A program made the position numbers and the translations under genes. Below, one piece after another: positions 27,068-35,887 of a DNA stretch of 64,000 nucleotides. The stretch's first letter is position 1. Each line of letters starts with the position of its first letter. This DNA is from JBBSAT01 sp046351235 (GTDB lineage: Bacteria; Myxococcota_A; Polyangia; Polyangiales; Sandaracinaceae): NCBI GenBank assembly GCA_046351235.1, contig JAXLYV010000003.1, forward strand, positions 124,001 through 188,000. Direction: 5' to 3'. The notes beneath the pieces are model-generated. The model ran no database searches. It was not told where the DNA came from and saw nothing but the letters and a program-made list of their open reading frames with translations.

Positions 27068-27118
27068 ACCCTAGCACGGCCACGCGCGCCGGATCACGAC
27101 GCCCGAGCGCTCGTGCTA
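27068..27118. promoter_or_regulatory. Divergent promoter region dnaX / hydrolase
   Basis: The motif TAGCACG (27072-27078) and its complement CGTGCTA (27112-27118) face each other. Toward dnaX it reads GTGCTAGGGT, an extended -10 element (TGnTAnnnT) 12 bases from the ATG. Toward the hydrolase it reads GTGCTAAACG. The symmetry suggests paired promoters or a shared operator. Confidence 0.45.
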
Positions 27119-27131
27119 AACGCAGCGCGCC

Positions 27132-27944
27132 ATGACGGTCGAGCTGTACTCGGAGCGCATCGAGGGTGCCGCGGGCGCGCGCGTGGTGCTCTTTCTCCAC
27201 GGCATCCTCGGGAGTGGGCAGAACCTGCGCACGACCGCCAAGCGCCTGGTCGAGGCGCGCCCCGATCTCTCGGCGTGGCTCGTCGATCTGCGTGGGCACG
27301 GGCGCTCGCCGAAGGGCACGCCGGGCGCGTCGATCGATGCGTGCGCCGAGGATCTCGTGGCGCTCGTGAAGGGCGCGCCGCTCGCGGGCGTCGCCGGCCA
27401 CAGCTTCGGCGGCAAGGTCGCGCTGGCGCTCGCCACGAAGATCCCGGTCGGCGACGTCGTCAGCATCGACAGCGTGCCCGGCACGCGCGCGCCGCTGCGC
27501 GGCGGCGACACGCCACTCGCCGTGCTCGACACGGTCGAGGCGCTGCCGCCGGTGCTCCCCACGAAGGCCGCGTTCATCCGTGCCGTGAGCGAGAAGCACG
27601 GGAGCGCCATCGGCCAGTGGCTCGCGCTCAGCACCGAGCCCACCGAGGGCGGCGTGCGCTTCGCGCTCGATCCCGGCGAGATCCGCGCGCTGCTCGCCGA
27701 CTATTTCGCGCGCGACGACTGGCCCGTGGTCGCCACGCCGCCGCCGGGCGCGCGGATGCACCTCGTGATCGGGGAGCGCTCCATCTCGTACACGCCCGAA
27801 GACCGCGCCCACGCCGAGCGCATCGCCTCGCGCGAGCCGCGCGTCACGGTGCATCGGCTGCCGGCCGATCACTGGGTGCACGTCGACGACCCCGAAGGGC
27901 TACATCGCGTGCTCGTCACCGAAATCGCGGGAGGTGCCTCGTGA
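27132..27944 (+). CDS. Alpha/beta-fold hydrolase
   Basis: The 270-residue protein has the alpha/beta hydrolase pattern. The oxyanion-loop motif LFLHGILGSGQN is at 20-31, DLRGHGRS at 52-59, the nucleophile Ser91 is in GHSFGG, and the catalytic His is near 247 in ADHWVHVDDPE. The acid is probably the Asp/Glu near GERSISYTPED. It is closest in style to esterase YbfF/abhydrolase 11-type enzymes (thioester or ester hydrolysis), but the substrate is unknown. It is divergent from dnaX, and its stop overlaps the GTG of the flavoprotein gene by 4 bases. Confidence 0.87.
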   Translation: MTVELYSERIEGAAGARVVLFLHGILGSGQNLRTTAKRLVEARPDLSAWLVDLRGHGRSPKGTPGASIDACAEDLVALVKGAPLAGVAGHSFGGKVALALATKIPVGDVVSIDSVPGTRAPLRGGDTPLAVLDTVEALPPVLPTKAAFIRAVSEKHGSAIGQWLALSTEPTEGGVRFALDPGEIRALLADYFARDDWPVVATPPPGARMHLVIGERSISYTPEDRAHAERIASREPRVTVHRLPADHWVHVDDPEGLHRVLVTEIAGGAS

Positions 27945-29305
27945 AGATCGTCGTCGTGGGCGGTGGGCCGGCCGGTGTCGCGGCGGCCGTGGAAGCGGCG
28001 CGCACGGGCGCGGGCGTCACGCTCGTGAGCGAGTCGGCGATCGGCGGTCGTGCGACGCACGCGAGCCTCGTTCCTTCGAAGGTGCTCCTGCACGCGGCGG
28101 AGGCCCGGCGCGCGCGACGCGCGCAGGGGCTCGCCTCGCCCGCCGACCTCGCGGCGATCCACGCCGAGACCGAGTCGCTCGCGAAGGCGCGCGCCGATCG
28201 CATGCGCCTCGCGCTCGCCGACGCGGGGGCGCGCGTCGTCGAGGGGGTCGCGCGCTTCGTCTCTCCGAAGGAGCTCGAGGTCACGGCGGCGGGCGGCGCG
28301 ACGCGCACGTTGCCGTTCGATGCGGCCATCGTCGCCGCGGGCTCCGAGCCGCGCTTCCCGCCGGGCTTCTTCGGCGAGGCCGGCAAGCCCGATGGGCACT
28401 TCGTGTTCGCCCCGCGGCACGTGCGCGCGATGCTGGAGCTCCCCAAGACGCTGCTCGTGATCGGCGGCGGCGCGACGGGCGCCGAGCACGCCTACGCGTT
28501 CCAGGCGATGGGCGTCGAGGTCACGTGGATCCTCGACGAGCTCGGCATCCTGCCGCGCTTCGATCGCGAGCTCGCCGACTCGCTCGGCGACGTGCTCATG
28601 GAACGCGGCATCAAGATCGTGCACGGCAAGCGCGTGCTGAGCGTCGTGCACGATCCGAAGCAGGGCGTGCTCGCGAAGCTCGATGGCGGGCGCACCTACT
28701 CCGCCGAGCGCGCGTTCGTCGCCTTGGGGCGCAAGGCCGACACGGCGCGGCTCGGGCTGGCCGAGCTCGGCGTCACGCTCGCCGAGGACGGCACGATCCC
28801 GGTCGATGGCTTCGGCGTGAGCGCGCTGCCGTCGATCTACGTCGTGGGCGATGCGACGGCCGGCGGCCAGTCGAGCGCGCGCGCCGAGGCCACCGGATGG
28901 ACCGCGGGGCGCCACGCGACGCGCCGGCCCGTGGATCCGGTCGTGCCTTCGACGCTCGTCGAGGCCGTCTACACCAGCCCCGAGCTCGCGTACGTCGGGC
29001 TGTCACCGGGCGGCGCCACGCGCCGCGGGGTGCCCTACGACCTTCTGACGAGCGACTTCGCCTCGAGCCTGCGCGCGACCTTCGACGGCGCGGGCCGCGA
29101 CCCGCACGCGCGCGGACTGCTGCGTGTGGTCACCGAGCCCGAGGGTGGGAAGATCCTCGGCGCGACGGCAATCGGCCCGCACGCCGCCGAAGTGCTCGCG
29201 CCGATCGCGGTGGCGCTGCGTCTCGGCGCGCGCGCCCGCGACCTCGCGCACGTGTTCCTGCCGTCGCCGAGCTACGGCGAGATCGCGACCGCAGCGCTCA
29301 GGTGA
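27941..29305 (+). CDS. Soluble transhydrogenase-like flavoprotein lacking redox cysteines
   Basis: The GTG start, preceded by GGGAGGT, gives 454 residues of the disulfide-reductase flavoprotein family. FAD binding is shown by VVVGGGPAG (5-12) and the late VVGDATAGG. The NAD(P) site is VIGGGATGAEHAYAF (173-187). The active-site region, normally GGTCLNVGCIPSK, reads GGRATHASLVPSK (35-47): both cysteines are gone, while the Thr-His and Pro-Ser-Lys resemble the soluble transhydrogenase Sth. The C-terminal His-Glu pair of lipoamide dehydrogenases is replaced by PSPSYGE. It probably moves hydride between nicotinamides or to a quinone, not to a disulfide. Confidence 0.87.
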   Translation: MKIVVVGGGPAGVAAAVEAARTGAGVTLVSESAIGGRATHASLVPSKVLLHAAEARRARRAQGLASPADLAAIHAETESLAKARADRMRLALADAGARVVEGVARFVSPKELEVTAAGGATRTLPFDAAIVAAGSEPRFPPGFFGEAGKPDGHFVFAPRHVRAMLELPKTLLVIGGGATGAEHAYAFQAMGVEVTWILDELGILPRFDRELADSLGDVLMERGIKIVHGKRVLSVVHDPKQGVLAKLDGGRTYSAERAFVALGRKADTARLGLAELGVTLAEDGTIPVDGFGVSALPSIYVVGDATAGGQSSARAEATGWTAGRHATRRPVDPVVPSTLVEAVYTSPELAYVGLSPGGATRRGVPYDLLTSDFASSLRATFDGAGRDPHARGLLRVVTEPEGGKILGATAIGPHAAEVLAPIAVALRLGARARDLAHVFLPSPSYGEIATAALR

Positions 29306-29330
29306 GCCGCGCGCTCGGTCCTCGGGGTCC

Positions 29331-29385
29331 GATACGCGGCCCCCTCCATCGGGAGTGAATCCCGATGGAGCCTCCCCCTCGTATC
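29331..29385. terminator. Nested hairpin between convergent genes
   Basis: The inner stem is perfect: CTCCATCGGGA (29344-29354) and TCCCGATGGAG (29360-29370) around the loop GTGAA. An outer perfect 6-bp stem GATACG (29331-29336) / CGTATC (29380-29385) encloses it. It lies 26 bases after the flavoprotein gene and 38 bases beyond the end of the kinase gene, so it can end both transcripts. Confidence 0.75.
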
Positions 29386-29423
29386 GCTCCGCGCGAGAGG
29401 GCGACAGGTTTCCCGTCACCCTC

Positions 29424-30383
29424 TCACTCGTCCCAATCGAGGCCGTCCACCCGGATGCCGCCCTCGTGCAGCGCTGCCGCCATGGCGCGGGCATTGGCCC
29501 AGCGCACCTTCGGGTCGTTCTTCAGCGCGCGGTCGATGGTGTCGGTGAAGGCCGGGCCGAGCTCGGGGCGGAGCTTGGCGAGCGAGGGAGCGCTCGTCTT
29601 CGTCACCCGCTCCATCAGCTCGCCGAGATCCTCGGCGTCGTAGGGCGGATCGCCGATCGTGGCGGTGTAGAGCACGGCGCCCGCGGCCCACACGTCACTC
29701 CGCTCCGTGAGCTCTTCCCCGCGCCACTGCTCGGGGCTCATGTAGTGCGGCGTCCCGAGGCGCACGCCGTCGTGGGTGCGGATCGAGTCGGCCTCCATCG
29801 AGTCGCCGCGCACCTTCGCGATGCCGAAGTCGAGGAGCTTGACCCGCAGGTCGTCGCCCTCGAACGCGAGGAAGATGTTCTCCGGCTTCACGTCGCGATG
29901 GATGATCCCGTGCGCGTGCACCGCGGCGAGCACGCTGAGCAGCTGGTGCCCGATCTCGACGACCTCCTTGGCCTCGAGCGGGCCCTCGTCGAGCGCGTCG
30001 AAGAGGTCCTTTCCTTCGAGCCGCTCGAGCGCGATGTAGGCGCGGCCGCGCTCGTCCTTGCCGGCGTCGATCACGACGGGGATCCCCGCGTGCGGAATCC
30101 GCCGCATGACGCGCGCCTCGTGCAGGAAGCGCGCGACGTGCTGGGGCTGGGCCGCGTAGCGGTCGTGGAGCACCTTGATGGCCACGGGCTGCCCCGTCTG
30201 CGCGTCGCGGCCGTCGAACACGGCGCCCATGCCGCCCTCGCCGAGGAGCGCGTCGATGCGGAAGCGGCCGGCGATCGAGCTCCCGATGCGCTCGCTGCCC
30301 TCGCGGGGCACGGCCTTCACGCCCTCGGGAACGAGATCCACGAGCGTGTCCGTCGGGCGGCGGCGGCGGAGGTCTCTCGCCAA
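29424..30383 (-). CDS. Cytoplasmic Hanks-type Ser/Thr protein kinase
   Basis: This is a 319-residue kinase from a TTG start at 30383, with AGGG shortly upstream. The kinase domain covers residues 40-310: GEGGMG (48-53), Lys70 in VAIKVLH, HRD (162-164 in IIHRDVKPEN), DFG (185-187) and GTPHYMSPEQWRG in the activation segment. The sequence ends right after the domain with no linker, membrane segment or sensor, so it is a soluble minimal kinase. The first 40 residues are basic. It could act downstream of another kinase or a forkhead-associated partner, but none is encoded beside it. Confidence 0.92.
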   Translation of the reverse strand: MARDLRRRRPTDTLVDLVPEGVKAVPREGSERIGSSIAGRFRIDALLGEGGMGAVFDGRDAQTGQPVAIKVLHDRYAAQPQHVARFLHEARVMRRIPHAGIPVVIDAGKDERGRAYIALERLEGKDLFDALDEGPLEAKEVVEIGHQLLSVLAAVHAHGIIHRDVKPENIFLAFEGDDLRVKLLDFGIAKVRGDSMEADSIRTHDGVRLGTPHYMSPEQWRGEELTERSDVWAAGAVLYTATIGDPPYDAEDLGELMERVTKTSAPSLAKLRPELGPAFTDTIDRALKNDPKVRWANARAMAAALHEGGIRVDGLDWDE

Positions 30384-30417
30384 GCGGCCCTACTCTACAC
30401 CCAGGCCGGGGCGCTTC

Positions 30418-32919
30418 TCACCAGGCCGCATCGATGCCGACCGCCGAAGGCGTGTGCGTCCCGTCGGGCGCCGCGAGCGAGACCTCGAGGCGCGCGTCGC
30501 TCCCGGCGAGCGCCGCGGTGTCGATGCGCTCGTAGCGGTCCCAGCCGTCGGGCGTGGCCGGCAGCGTGATGCGCGCGCGCTCCTCGTCGTTCACGAGCAC
30601 GCGAAGCACGCCGCCGCCGTGCTGGCCGTCGGGGATCGCCCAGCGCACGACGATCTCGCGGCCCGCGCGCAGGTGCGGCCACACGATGCGGCGCATCTGC
30701 CCGCGGCGGCCGGTCGGCAGGATGGCGAGCGGCTCGGGCACGTGGCCGACCTCGATGGGCCCGCCCGAGAGCGCGAGCCCGAACATGCCGTCGAGCCCTT
30801 GGTCGAAGTGACTGCACTCCCAGCTCATGTGCTCCCAGGCGAGGAAGTCGCAGGGCACGTCGCGGCCGTTCTCCTGCAGGAGCACGATCGCGTGCCGGAC
30901 CCCCTCGTAGGTCGCCAGGTGGAAGGGGCCCTCCGCGGCACGGACGCGACGCACGCCGCCGATCGCGAGGAGCAGCACGAGCACGGCGAGCGAGGCCGCG
31001 AGACCGACACGCCGCGGCCCGCGCTCGAGCCCGGTACGAGCAGCCGCGGCGAGCCACGCCAGCGTCACGGCCGAGGCCGGCGCGAGGGCGAGCGCGGCGA
31101 TCGGGCGAAGGCCCACGTCGTTCGTGCCGAGCCCGGGCGCGAGGCCCACGAGCGTGAGCGCGGCGATCGCGAGCGCCGTGCCGCGATCGCTCGCCTCGAG
31201 CAGGCCGAGGCCCGTGCCGACCAGGGCGAGCAGAGCCAGCGGCAGGACGAGGCGCGAGGGCCCCTCGTGCTCGACGGCGTGCGCGAGCGCGGCGAGCGGG
31301 CTCACCACGTCGCGGAAGAGCGCACGCCCGTCCTCGGTGCCGAGCGCGACGCCGAGGCCGAGCAGCAGCGAGATCGCCCCGAGCGCGCGCCGCCGCGCGA
31401 GCGCTCGCTCGATGCCCACGACGAGGAGCGTGTGCACGAGCAAGGGCGCACCGCCCGCCTCGATCTGCGCGCGCACGCTCGGGAGCGCCGCGACCACGGC
31501 CACCGCCCCTGCCGCGACCTCGGCCGGGACGAAGCGCGCGGCGACGCGCACGAGCGCTGCCACGAGCAACGCGCCGACGAGGATGTGCACGACGAGCGCG
31601 ACCACCGCCGCGACGCGATCCTCGGTGCCCGCCGCGAGCAGGGCGTCGCGCACGGCGCCGGCGAGCGGGCCGCCGCCGATGCGCGGCTCGGGCAGGCCGA
31701 AGGGCAGCTCCGAGACCCAGAGCGCGATCGCGGCGATCGCGGCGACGAGCGCGGCGCGCGGGCCTCGCCGGCCGAGCACCACGCGCGCGCGCGCGAGCGG
31801 CCGAGCGAGGCGGAACGTGAGGTCGATCGAGGCCGCGAGCGCCGGCACGAAGAACGAGAGCGCCGCCCAGTGGAAGCGGTGCCCCTCGTAGGCGTAGCGC
31901 GCGAAGATCTGGATGGAGAAGAAGAGCGCGAGCAGCGAGGCGAGCGTGAGCGCCTTGGCGCGGCGACCGAGCGCGATCACGCCGGGCAGCGCGAACGCGA
32001 GGATCGAGAAGGCCTGCCGCAGGCCGTACTCGCCCTCCCAGAGCCGCACGAGCCCTTGCTCGAAGGGCACCGAGAAGAGGTCCGTGTGCGAGGCCGCCTC
32101 CGGGTGGCCGCCCACCACGACGAGCGTGCGCTGGTAGCCGGTCATCCACGGCGCGCCGAACAGGTACGTGTTGAGCGCGCCCGCCAAGCCGAGCACGACG
32201 GCGCCGCCGGCGATCGCGCCGCCGAGTGGCTTCCGGCCGGCGTGCGCCAGCGCGAGGAACGTCAGCGGCACGAGGAACGCGACCGTGGTCGGGCGCACCA
32301 CGACGGCCATGCCGAAGAGGAGGCCGGCGAGGGCGCCGCGCCGCGGGCTCTCGTCCGCCTCGACGAGCACCGCGAGGCCCTGCGAGAAGCACGCGAGCAG
32401 GAACACGTCGGTCGAGAAGTCGTAGGCGTTCTGCCCGACGATGGCCGAGCCGAACACGAACGCGATCGCCGCGGTCGCGGCGGCGGGCGGCGAGGTGAAG
32501 GCGCGCGCGAAGCGGAACAGGCCCGCGCACACGACGCCGAGCGCGAGCAGGTTGAACAGGAGGGTGCCCGCGAGGCCGAACGCGAAGACGAGTGGGCTCG
32601 CCGCCATCGGCAGCAAGTAGTTGTGCTTGGGCCAGTGCTCGCCGTTCCTTCCGAGGGCGACGTTGCTCCACCCGGAGTCGAGCTCGCGGTTCCAGCCGAG
32701 CGAGCCGTCGTACCAGCTCGCGCAGAACTCGCCCTGGTCGAGCGAGAGCCGCTCGGTGATCGTGACGGCGACGTTCGTGTAGAAGCGGCCGTCGCGGAAG
32801 AGCCACGTGTTCGCGTGCAGGCCGGGCAGGATCGCGGACAACGCCATCACCGCGCCGAGCAGCGCCACGGCGAGCACGGGCGAGGGACGCAAGCGCTCCG
32901 GGATCACGGCGCGGACCAT
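30418..32919 (-). CDS. Polytopic membrane protein, GT-C glycosyltransferase-like
   Basis: The ATG at 32919 (MVRAVIPERLRPSPVL) gives 833 residues; the frame upstream is not coding. Roughly 14 hydrophobic segments fill residues 14-620. The first loop holds FRDGRFYTNVAVTITE, an acidic-aromatic motif in the place where GT-C enzymes of the PMT/ArnT type carry their catalytic Asp/Glu. The last ~170 residues are outside the membrane and beta-rich (IVVRWAIPDGQHGGGVLRVLVNDEERARITLP), like a small jelly-roll carbohydrate-binding module. A role in transferring lipid-linked sugars to envelope molecules is inferred. It follows the YkgJ-like gene after 28 bases. Confidence 0.75.
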   Translation of the reverse strand: MVRAVIPERLRPSPVLAVALLGAVMALSAILPGLHANTWLFRDGRFYTNVAVTITERLSLDQGEFCASWYDGSLGWNRELDSGWSNVALGRNGEHWPKHNYLLPMAASPLVFAFGLAGTLLFNLLALGVVCAGLFRFARAFTSPPAAATAAIAFVFGSAIVGQNAYDFSTDVFLLACFSQGLAVLVEADESPRRGALAGLLFGMAVVVRPTTVAFLVPLTFLALAHAGRKPLGGAIAGGAVVLGLAGALNTYLFGAPWMTGYQRTLVVVGGHPEAASHTDLFSVPFEQGLVRLWEGEYGLRQAFSILAFALPGVIALGRRAKALTLASLLALFFSIQIFARYAYEGHRFHWAALSFFVPALAASIDLTFRLARPLARARVVLGRRGPRAALVAAIAAIALWVSELPFGLPEPRIGGGPLAGAVRDALLAAGTEDRVAAVVALVVHILVGALLVAALVRVAARFVPAEVAAGAVAVVAALPSVRAQIEAGGAPLLVHTLLVVGIERALARRRALGAISLLLGLGVALGTEDGRALFRDVVSPLAALAHAVEHEGPSRLVLPLALLALVGTGLGLLEASDRGTALAIAALTLVGLAPGLGTNDVGLRPIAALALAPASAVTLAWLAAAARTGLERGPRRVGLAASLAVLVLLLAIGGVRRVRAAEGPFHLATYEGVRHAIVLLQENGRDVPCDFLAWEHMSWECSHFDQGLDGMFGLALSGGPIEVGHVPEPLAILPTGRRGQMRRIVWPHLRAGREIVVRWAIPDGQHGGGVLRVLVNDEERARITLPATPDGWDRYERIDTAALAGSDARLEVSLAAPDGTHTPSAVGIDAAW

Positions 32920-32947
32920 AGCCGAAATGGAGCGGGCGCGCGGCGCG

Positions 32948-33940
32948 TCATGGCGCGGCGGCCGCGTCGAGCCACTCGTCGCCGAGGCCGACCACCTCGA
33001 CGATCGCGATCGCCTCGGCCATCGCCGCATCGGCGCGCGCCGGGATCGCGCGGGCCAGCACGCGCGCGAGATCGCCGCGCCAGCGCAGCTCGCGCTCGGC
33101 CCCCTCGAGCGTGGTCGAGAAGGTCCACTCGAGCGACCAGATCACGTCGGCGGCCCAGTCGGCGAGCATCGCCTCGGGATCGCCGGGGCTCGTCGCGCGC
33201 CGCGCGGCCGCGGCGAAGCTCTCGGCCCAGGGCCGCGCGAAGGGCGCCGGCGTGCCACGTCGCGCGATCGCCTCGAGGGCACGCGCGAAGGCGGCATGCA
33301 TCGCGCCCCAGCGTGTCGGCGCTTCCGCGACGCGATCGAGCGATCGCGCGAGGGCGTGCACGTCGAACGCGAGCGCATCGCCGGGCGGCAGCCCTTCCTG
33401 CGCGAGCCGGGCGAGCCGCTCGGCCTCGATCGCCTCGTACCGCGCGAAGGAGACGTGCCGGCGCCGCTCGAGCGGGATGCGCCCGTCGACGCGGCGGTCG
33501 ACCGAGAGCCGGCCGCGGCGATCGAGGAGCGAGGGCAGCGCCGCCTCCACCGTGAGCGCGGGCCGCTCGCCCATCGTTCGGCAGGGGCAGCGATGGTCGG
33601 TCCCGATGCGGCCCCCCGCGGGCGTCGCCGCGAGGAGGAACGGATAGCGCGCGCAGCTGCGCGGCTTGATGCCCGTGGTGTGGATCTCGCAGCGCCGATC
33701 GCTCGCGAGGAACGTGCAGCCACCGCCCGTGCCCGGCGCGAGCACGGCGAGCGTCCGGCCGCGCACGATCGCGCCCGGGCGCAGGGCCTCGATCGGCGCG
33801 CGCTCGGCCTTCGCCACGGGACCGAGCAGGTGCACGTCGGTGCAGCAGAGCCCGTCGCCCGCGCACGCGTAGCGCGCACCGGGCCGCACCTTCAGCGGCC
33901 GCGCCGGCGCTTCACCGGATCTGGATCCGCGCGATTCCAT
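32948..33940 (-). CDS. YkgJ-type Cys-cluster (metal-binding) protein
   Basis: This 330-residue protein has the YkgJ/CxxxxxCC family signature. It has Cys26, Cys32 and Cys33 in YACAGDGLCC, then CTF near residue 85, CEIH, SCARYPF and CPC. These are the ligands of a predicted zinc or iron-sulfur site in the first 130 residues. The rest is helical and without a known domain. The family is widespread and poorly understood. It is cytoplasmic, with no signal peptide. It lies 30 bases downstream of the TPR/barrel gene on the same strand and just before the GT-C-like gene. Confidence 0.8.
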   Translation of the reverse strand: MESRGSRSGEAPARPLKVRPGARYACAGDGLCCTDVHLLGPVAKAERAPIEALRPGAIVRGRTLAVLAPGTGGGCTFLASDRRCEIHTTGIKPRSCARYPFLLAATPAGGRIGTDHRCPCRTMGERPALTVEAALPSLLDRRGRLSVDRRVDGRIPLERRRHVSFARYEAIEAERLARLAQEGLPPGDALAFDVHALARSLDRVAEAPTRWGAMHAAFARALEAIARRGTPAPFARPWAESFAAAARRATSPGDPEAMLADWAADVIWSLEWTFSTTLEGAERELRWRGDLARVLARAIPARADAAMAEAIAIVEVVGLGDEWLDAAAAP

Positions 33941-33970
33941 CGGCTCACGGGGTGAGCGCTCTCGTCGTGA

Positions 33971-35779
33971 TCAGAATCCGACCTCGAAGCCCGCGGCGAT
34001 GTCGAGCGTGAAGAGGAAGGCGGGGAAGTTGAAGACCAACGTCGGCTGCAGATGGATGCCGAAGTTCGGGAGGAACCGGTATCCGATGGTCGAGCCGAAG
34101 TCGATGCCCTGGTAGCCCGACGCGCCCCACGGCGCGTAGTTGTTCCGGTCGCCCGAGCGGCCGAGCGAGACCTGGATCTGGCCGTACGCGACGAAGCCCA
34201 GGTGCAGGTGCACGTGGAAGCCGGTGGGCACGGGGTCGGTCAGCTCGGTCTCCACGCGGAGGCCGATCTGCATGAACGAGAGCGTTCCCTGGCCCGAGAG
34301 CGGCTGGAACCGGAACATCGCAGCGACGGCGAACCAGCGCGGGATGATGTAGTAGCCGATGTCCAGACGCAGCGCGAAGTTGGCCACGAAGCCGGGCGAC
34401 TCGACGTAGAAGCAGTGCCGATCGGTGAACGGGCACGTCTGCGCGCGGTCGGCCGCGAGCTGGCCGACGCCTGCGAGCAGGCCGCTGTCGTCGTAGCCGT
34501 AGAGGTTCGAGTTGCCGGGGATCGGGCAGTTCACGCCCGGCGTGCAGCCCGCGACCGTGGCCGCGCCCGGGTAGCGGTCGTAGGTGACGAACTGGTTGTA
34601 CTCGCTCGCGGGCACGGGCTGCGGGTTCTCCACCGCGGCGCAGTCGCCGTCGTCGCCCGCGCCGGCGTCCTCGTTGCAGACGTTGCGGTCCGTGGGCATG
34701 CCGCCCGTCACGTAGCTCGCGCCGAGCCCCGCGCTCACGCGCGCGAAGAACCGCGGCGCCTCGCTGCCGCCGCCGCCGCCCTCGTGCTCGTCACCGTCCC
34801 CGATCGCGCAGAGATCCTCGTCGCAGTTGCCCGACGCGCACTCGCTGTCGGAGTGGCACGAGTCGCCGAGCTGGCGCGTGCCGCCGCTCGAGGTGCCGTG
34901 GCAGCCCGGCAGGTTCGGCGGGCACTCCTCGTCCGAGCACTGGGTCGGCGGCGCGCGGCCCGGCAGCGCGGGCGCGCTCGTCGAGCGCGTGGCGACGATC
35001 GGCACGCTGATGGGCGAGGTCTGCGAGCCCGCGAAGCTGATCGGGCTGCCGCTCGCGTCGAACACGGCGATGTAGTAGTTGACCTCGGGCTCGAAGACGT
35101 CGTTGCACGGGATCTCGTAGCCGAAGCCCCGGCCCACGCGCTCCATCTCGGCGCGCTCGAAGTCGCGCATGCCGTGGCCGCGGTAGTAGAGATAGACGTG
35201 CGCCGGGCGCCCAGGCACCTCGACGTAGACGGGCACCGGCGTCTGGCGCAGCTGCTCCTGCACCGGCTGGTGCACGAGATCGCCGACCGGGCCCCCGCTC
35301 GGCGGCGTGTCGTCCGGCGGCGGCTCGACCTGCACGGGACCCGTGCCGGTCCCGGTGCCGGAGCCCGCGCGCGCGTGCGCCTGCGTCCAGATGAGCTGGA
35401 TGTCGGGCGTCGACAGGAGCGGGTCGAGCGCGACGCTGCCGTCGGCCTGGAGCGCCTGCACGAAGTAGTTGAGGCCGGCGCCGTTGTCGCCGAGACCGGC
35501 GATCGCGACGATGCCGAGGTTCACGTAGGTGCGCGCCAGCGGCGAGCCCGTCACGTGCCCGCGCGTCGCGGTGTCGAGCGCTTGCTGGAGCAGCGTCTGC
35601 GCCTGCTCGATCTCGAGGTTGTTGTAGGCCTCCATGGCCTGCCGGTTCAGGTCGAGGACCTGCTGCAGCGGGCGCTGCGCCGAAGCGGCGCTCGGCGCGA
35701 ACGAGGCGAGCACGAGGCTCAGGAGGAGCGCGGCGCCCGCGACGGTCGGAGTGCGGAAGCGCGAGAGTGAGCGATTCAT
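33971..35779 (-). CDS. Secreted TPR / outer-membrane-barrel protein
   Basis: The ATG at 35779 gives 602 residues. A signal peptide (ALLLSLVLASFAPSAASAQ) is followed by a short TPR-like helical region (QQVLDLNRQAMEAYNNLEIEQAQTLLQQAL), a Gly/Pro linker, a beta domain (VPVYVEVPGRPAHVYLYYRG), and a Cys-rich spacer (CHSDSECASGNCDEDLC). The last 250 residues look like an outer-membrane barrel (FFARVSAGLGASYVTGG; FALRLDIGYYIIPRWFAVAAMFRFQ; FLFTLDIAAGFEVGF). The N-terminal helices would lie in the periplasm. This multi-part layout is typical of myxobacterial envelope proteins of unknown function. A weak promoter may lie at 35817-35846. Confidence 0.8.
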   Translation of the reverse strand: MNRSLSRFRTPTVAGAALLLSLVLASFAPSAASAQRPLQQVLDLNRQAMEAYNNLEIEQAQTLLQQALDTATRGHVTGSPLARTYVNLGIVAIAGLGDNGAGLNYFVQALQADGSVALDPLLSTPDIQLIWTQAHARAGSGTGTGTGPVQVEPPPDDTPPSGGPVGDLVHQPVQEQLRQTPVPVYVEVPGRPAHVYLYYRGHGMRDFERAEMERVGRGFGYEIPCNDVFEPEVNYYIAVFDASGSPISFAGSQTSPISVPIVATRSTSAPALPGRAPPTQCSDEECPPNLPGCHGTSSGGTRQLGDSCHSDSECASGNCDEDLCAIGDGDEHEGGGGGSEAPRFFARVSAGLGASYVTGGMPTDRNVCNEDAGAGDDGDCAAVENPQPVPASEYNQFVTYDRYPGAATVAGCTPGVNCPIPGNSNLYGYDDSGLLAGVGQLAADRAQTCPFTDRHCFYVESPGFVANFALRLDIGYYIIPRWFAVAAMFRFQPLSGQGTLSFMQIGLRVETELTDPVPTGFHVHLHLGFVAYGQIQVSLGRSGDRNNYAPWGASGYQGIDFGSTIGYRFLPNFGIHLQPTLVFNFPAFLFTLDIAAGFEVGF

Positions 35780-35816
35780 GTCCGGTGAGCCCCAGTACGA
35801 AAGGCCAGCGGGCGCG

Positions 35817-35846
35817 AGAATAGCGGCCCGACGGCCGATTTGGAAA
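35817..35846 (-). promoter_or_regulatory. Possible promoter of the TPR/barrel gene
   Basis: On the minus strand TTTCCA (35846-35841) and TATTCT (35822-35817) are 18 bases apart. This would leave a leader of about 31 bases. The match to the -35 consensus is weak. Confidence 0.35.
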
Positions 35847-35887
35847 GTGCCGAGACGCCCGGTCCGTGCGAGTCTCGCGCCCCCGCC

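Noticed and set aside
27941..29305. Assignment as dihydrolipoamide dehydrogenase
   Set aside because: Both active-site cysteines and the C-terminal His-Glu are absent.
30175..33555. Long plus-strand frame opposite the GT-C-like gene
   Set aside because: It is a shadow frame rich in Arg/Glu/His with no recognisable domain; the opposite strand has clear membrane helices.
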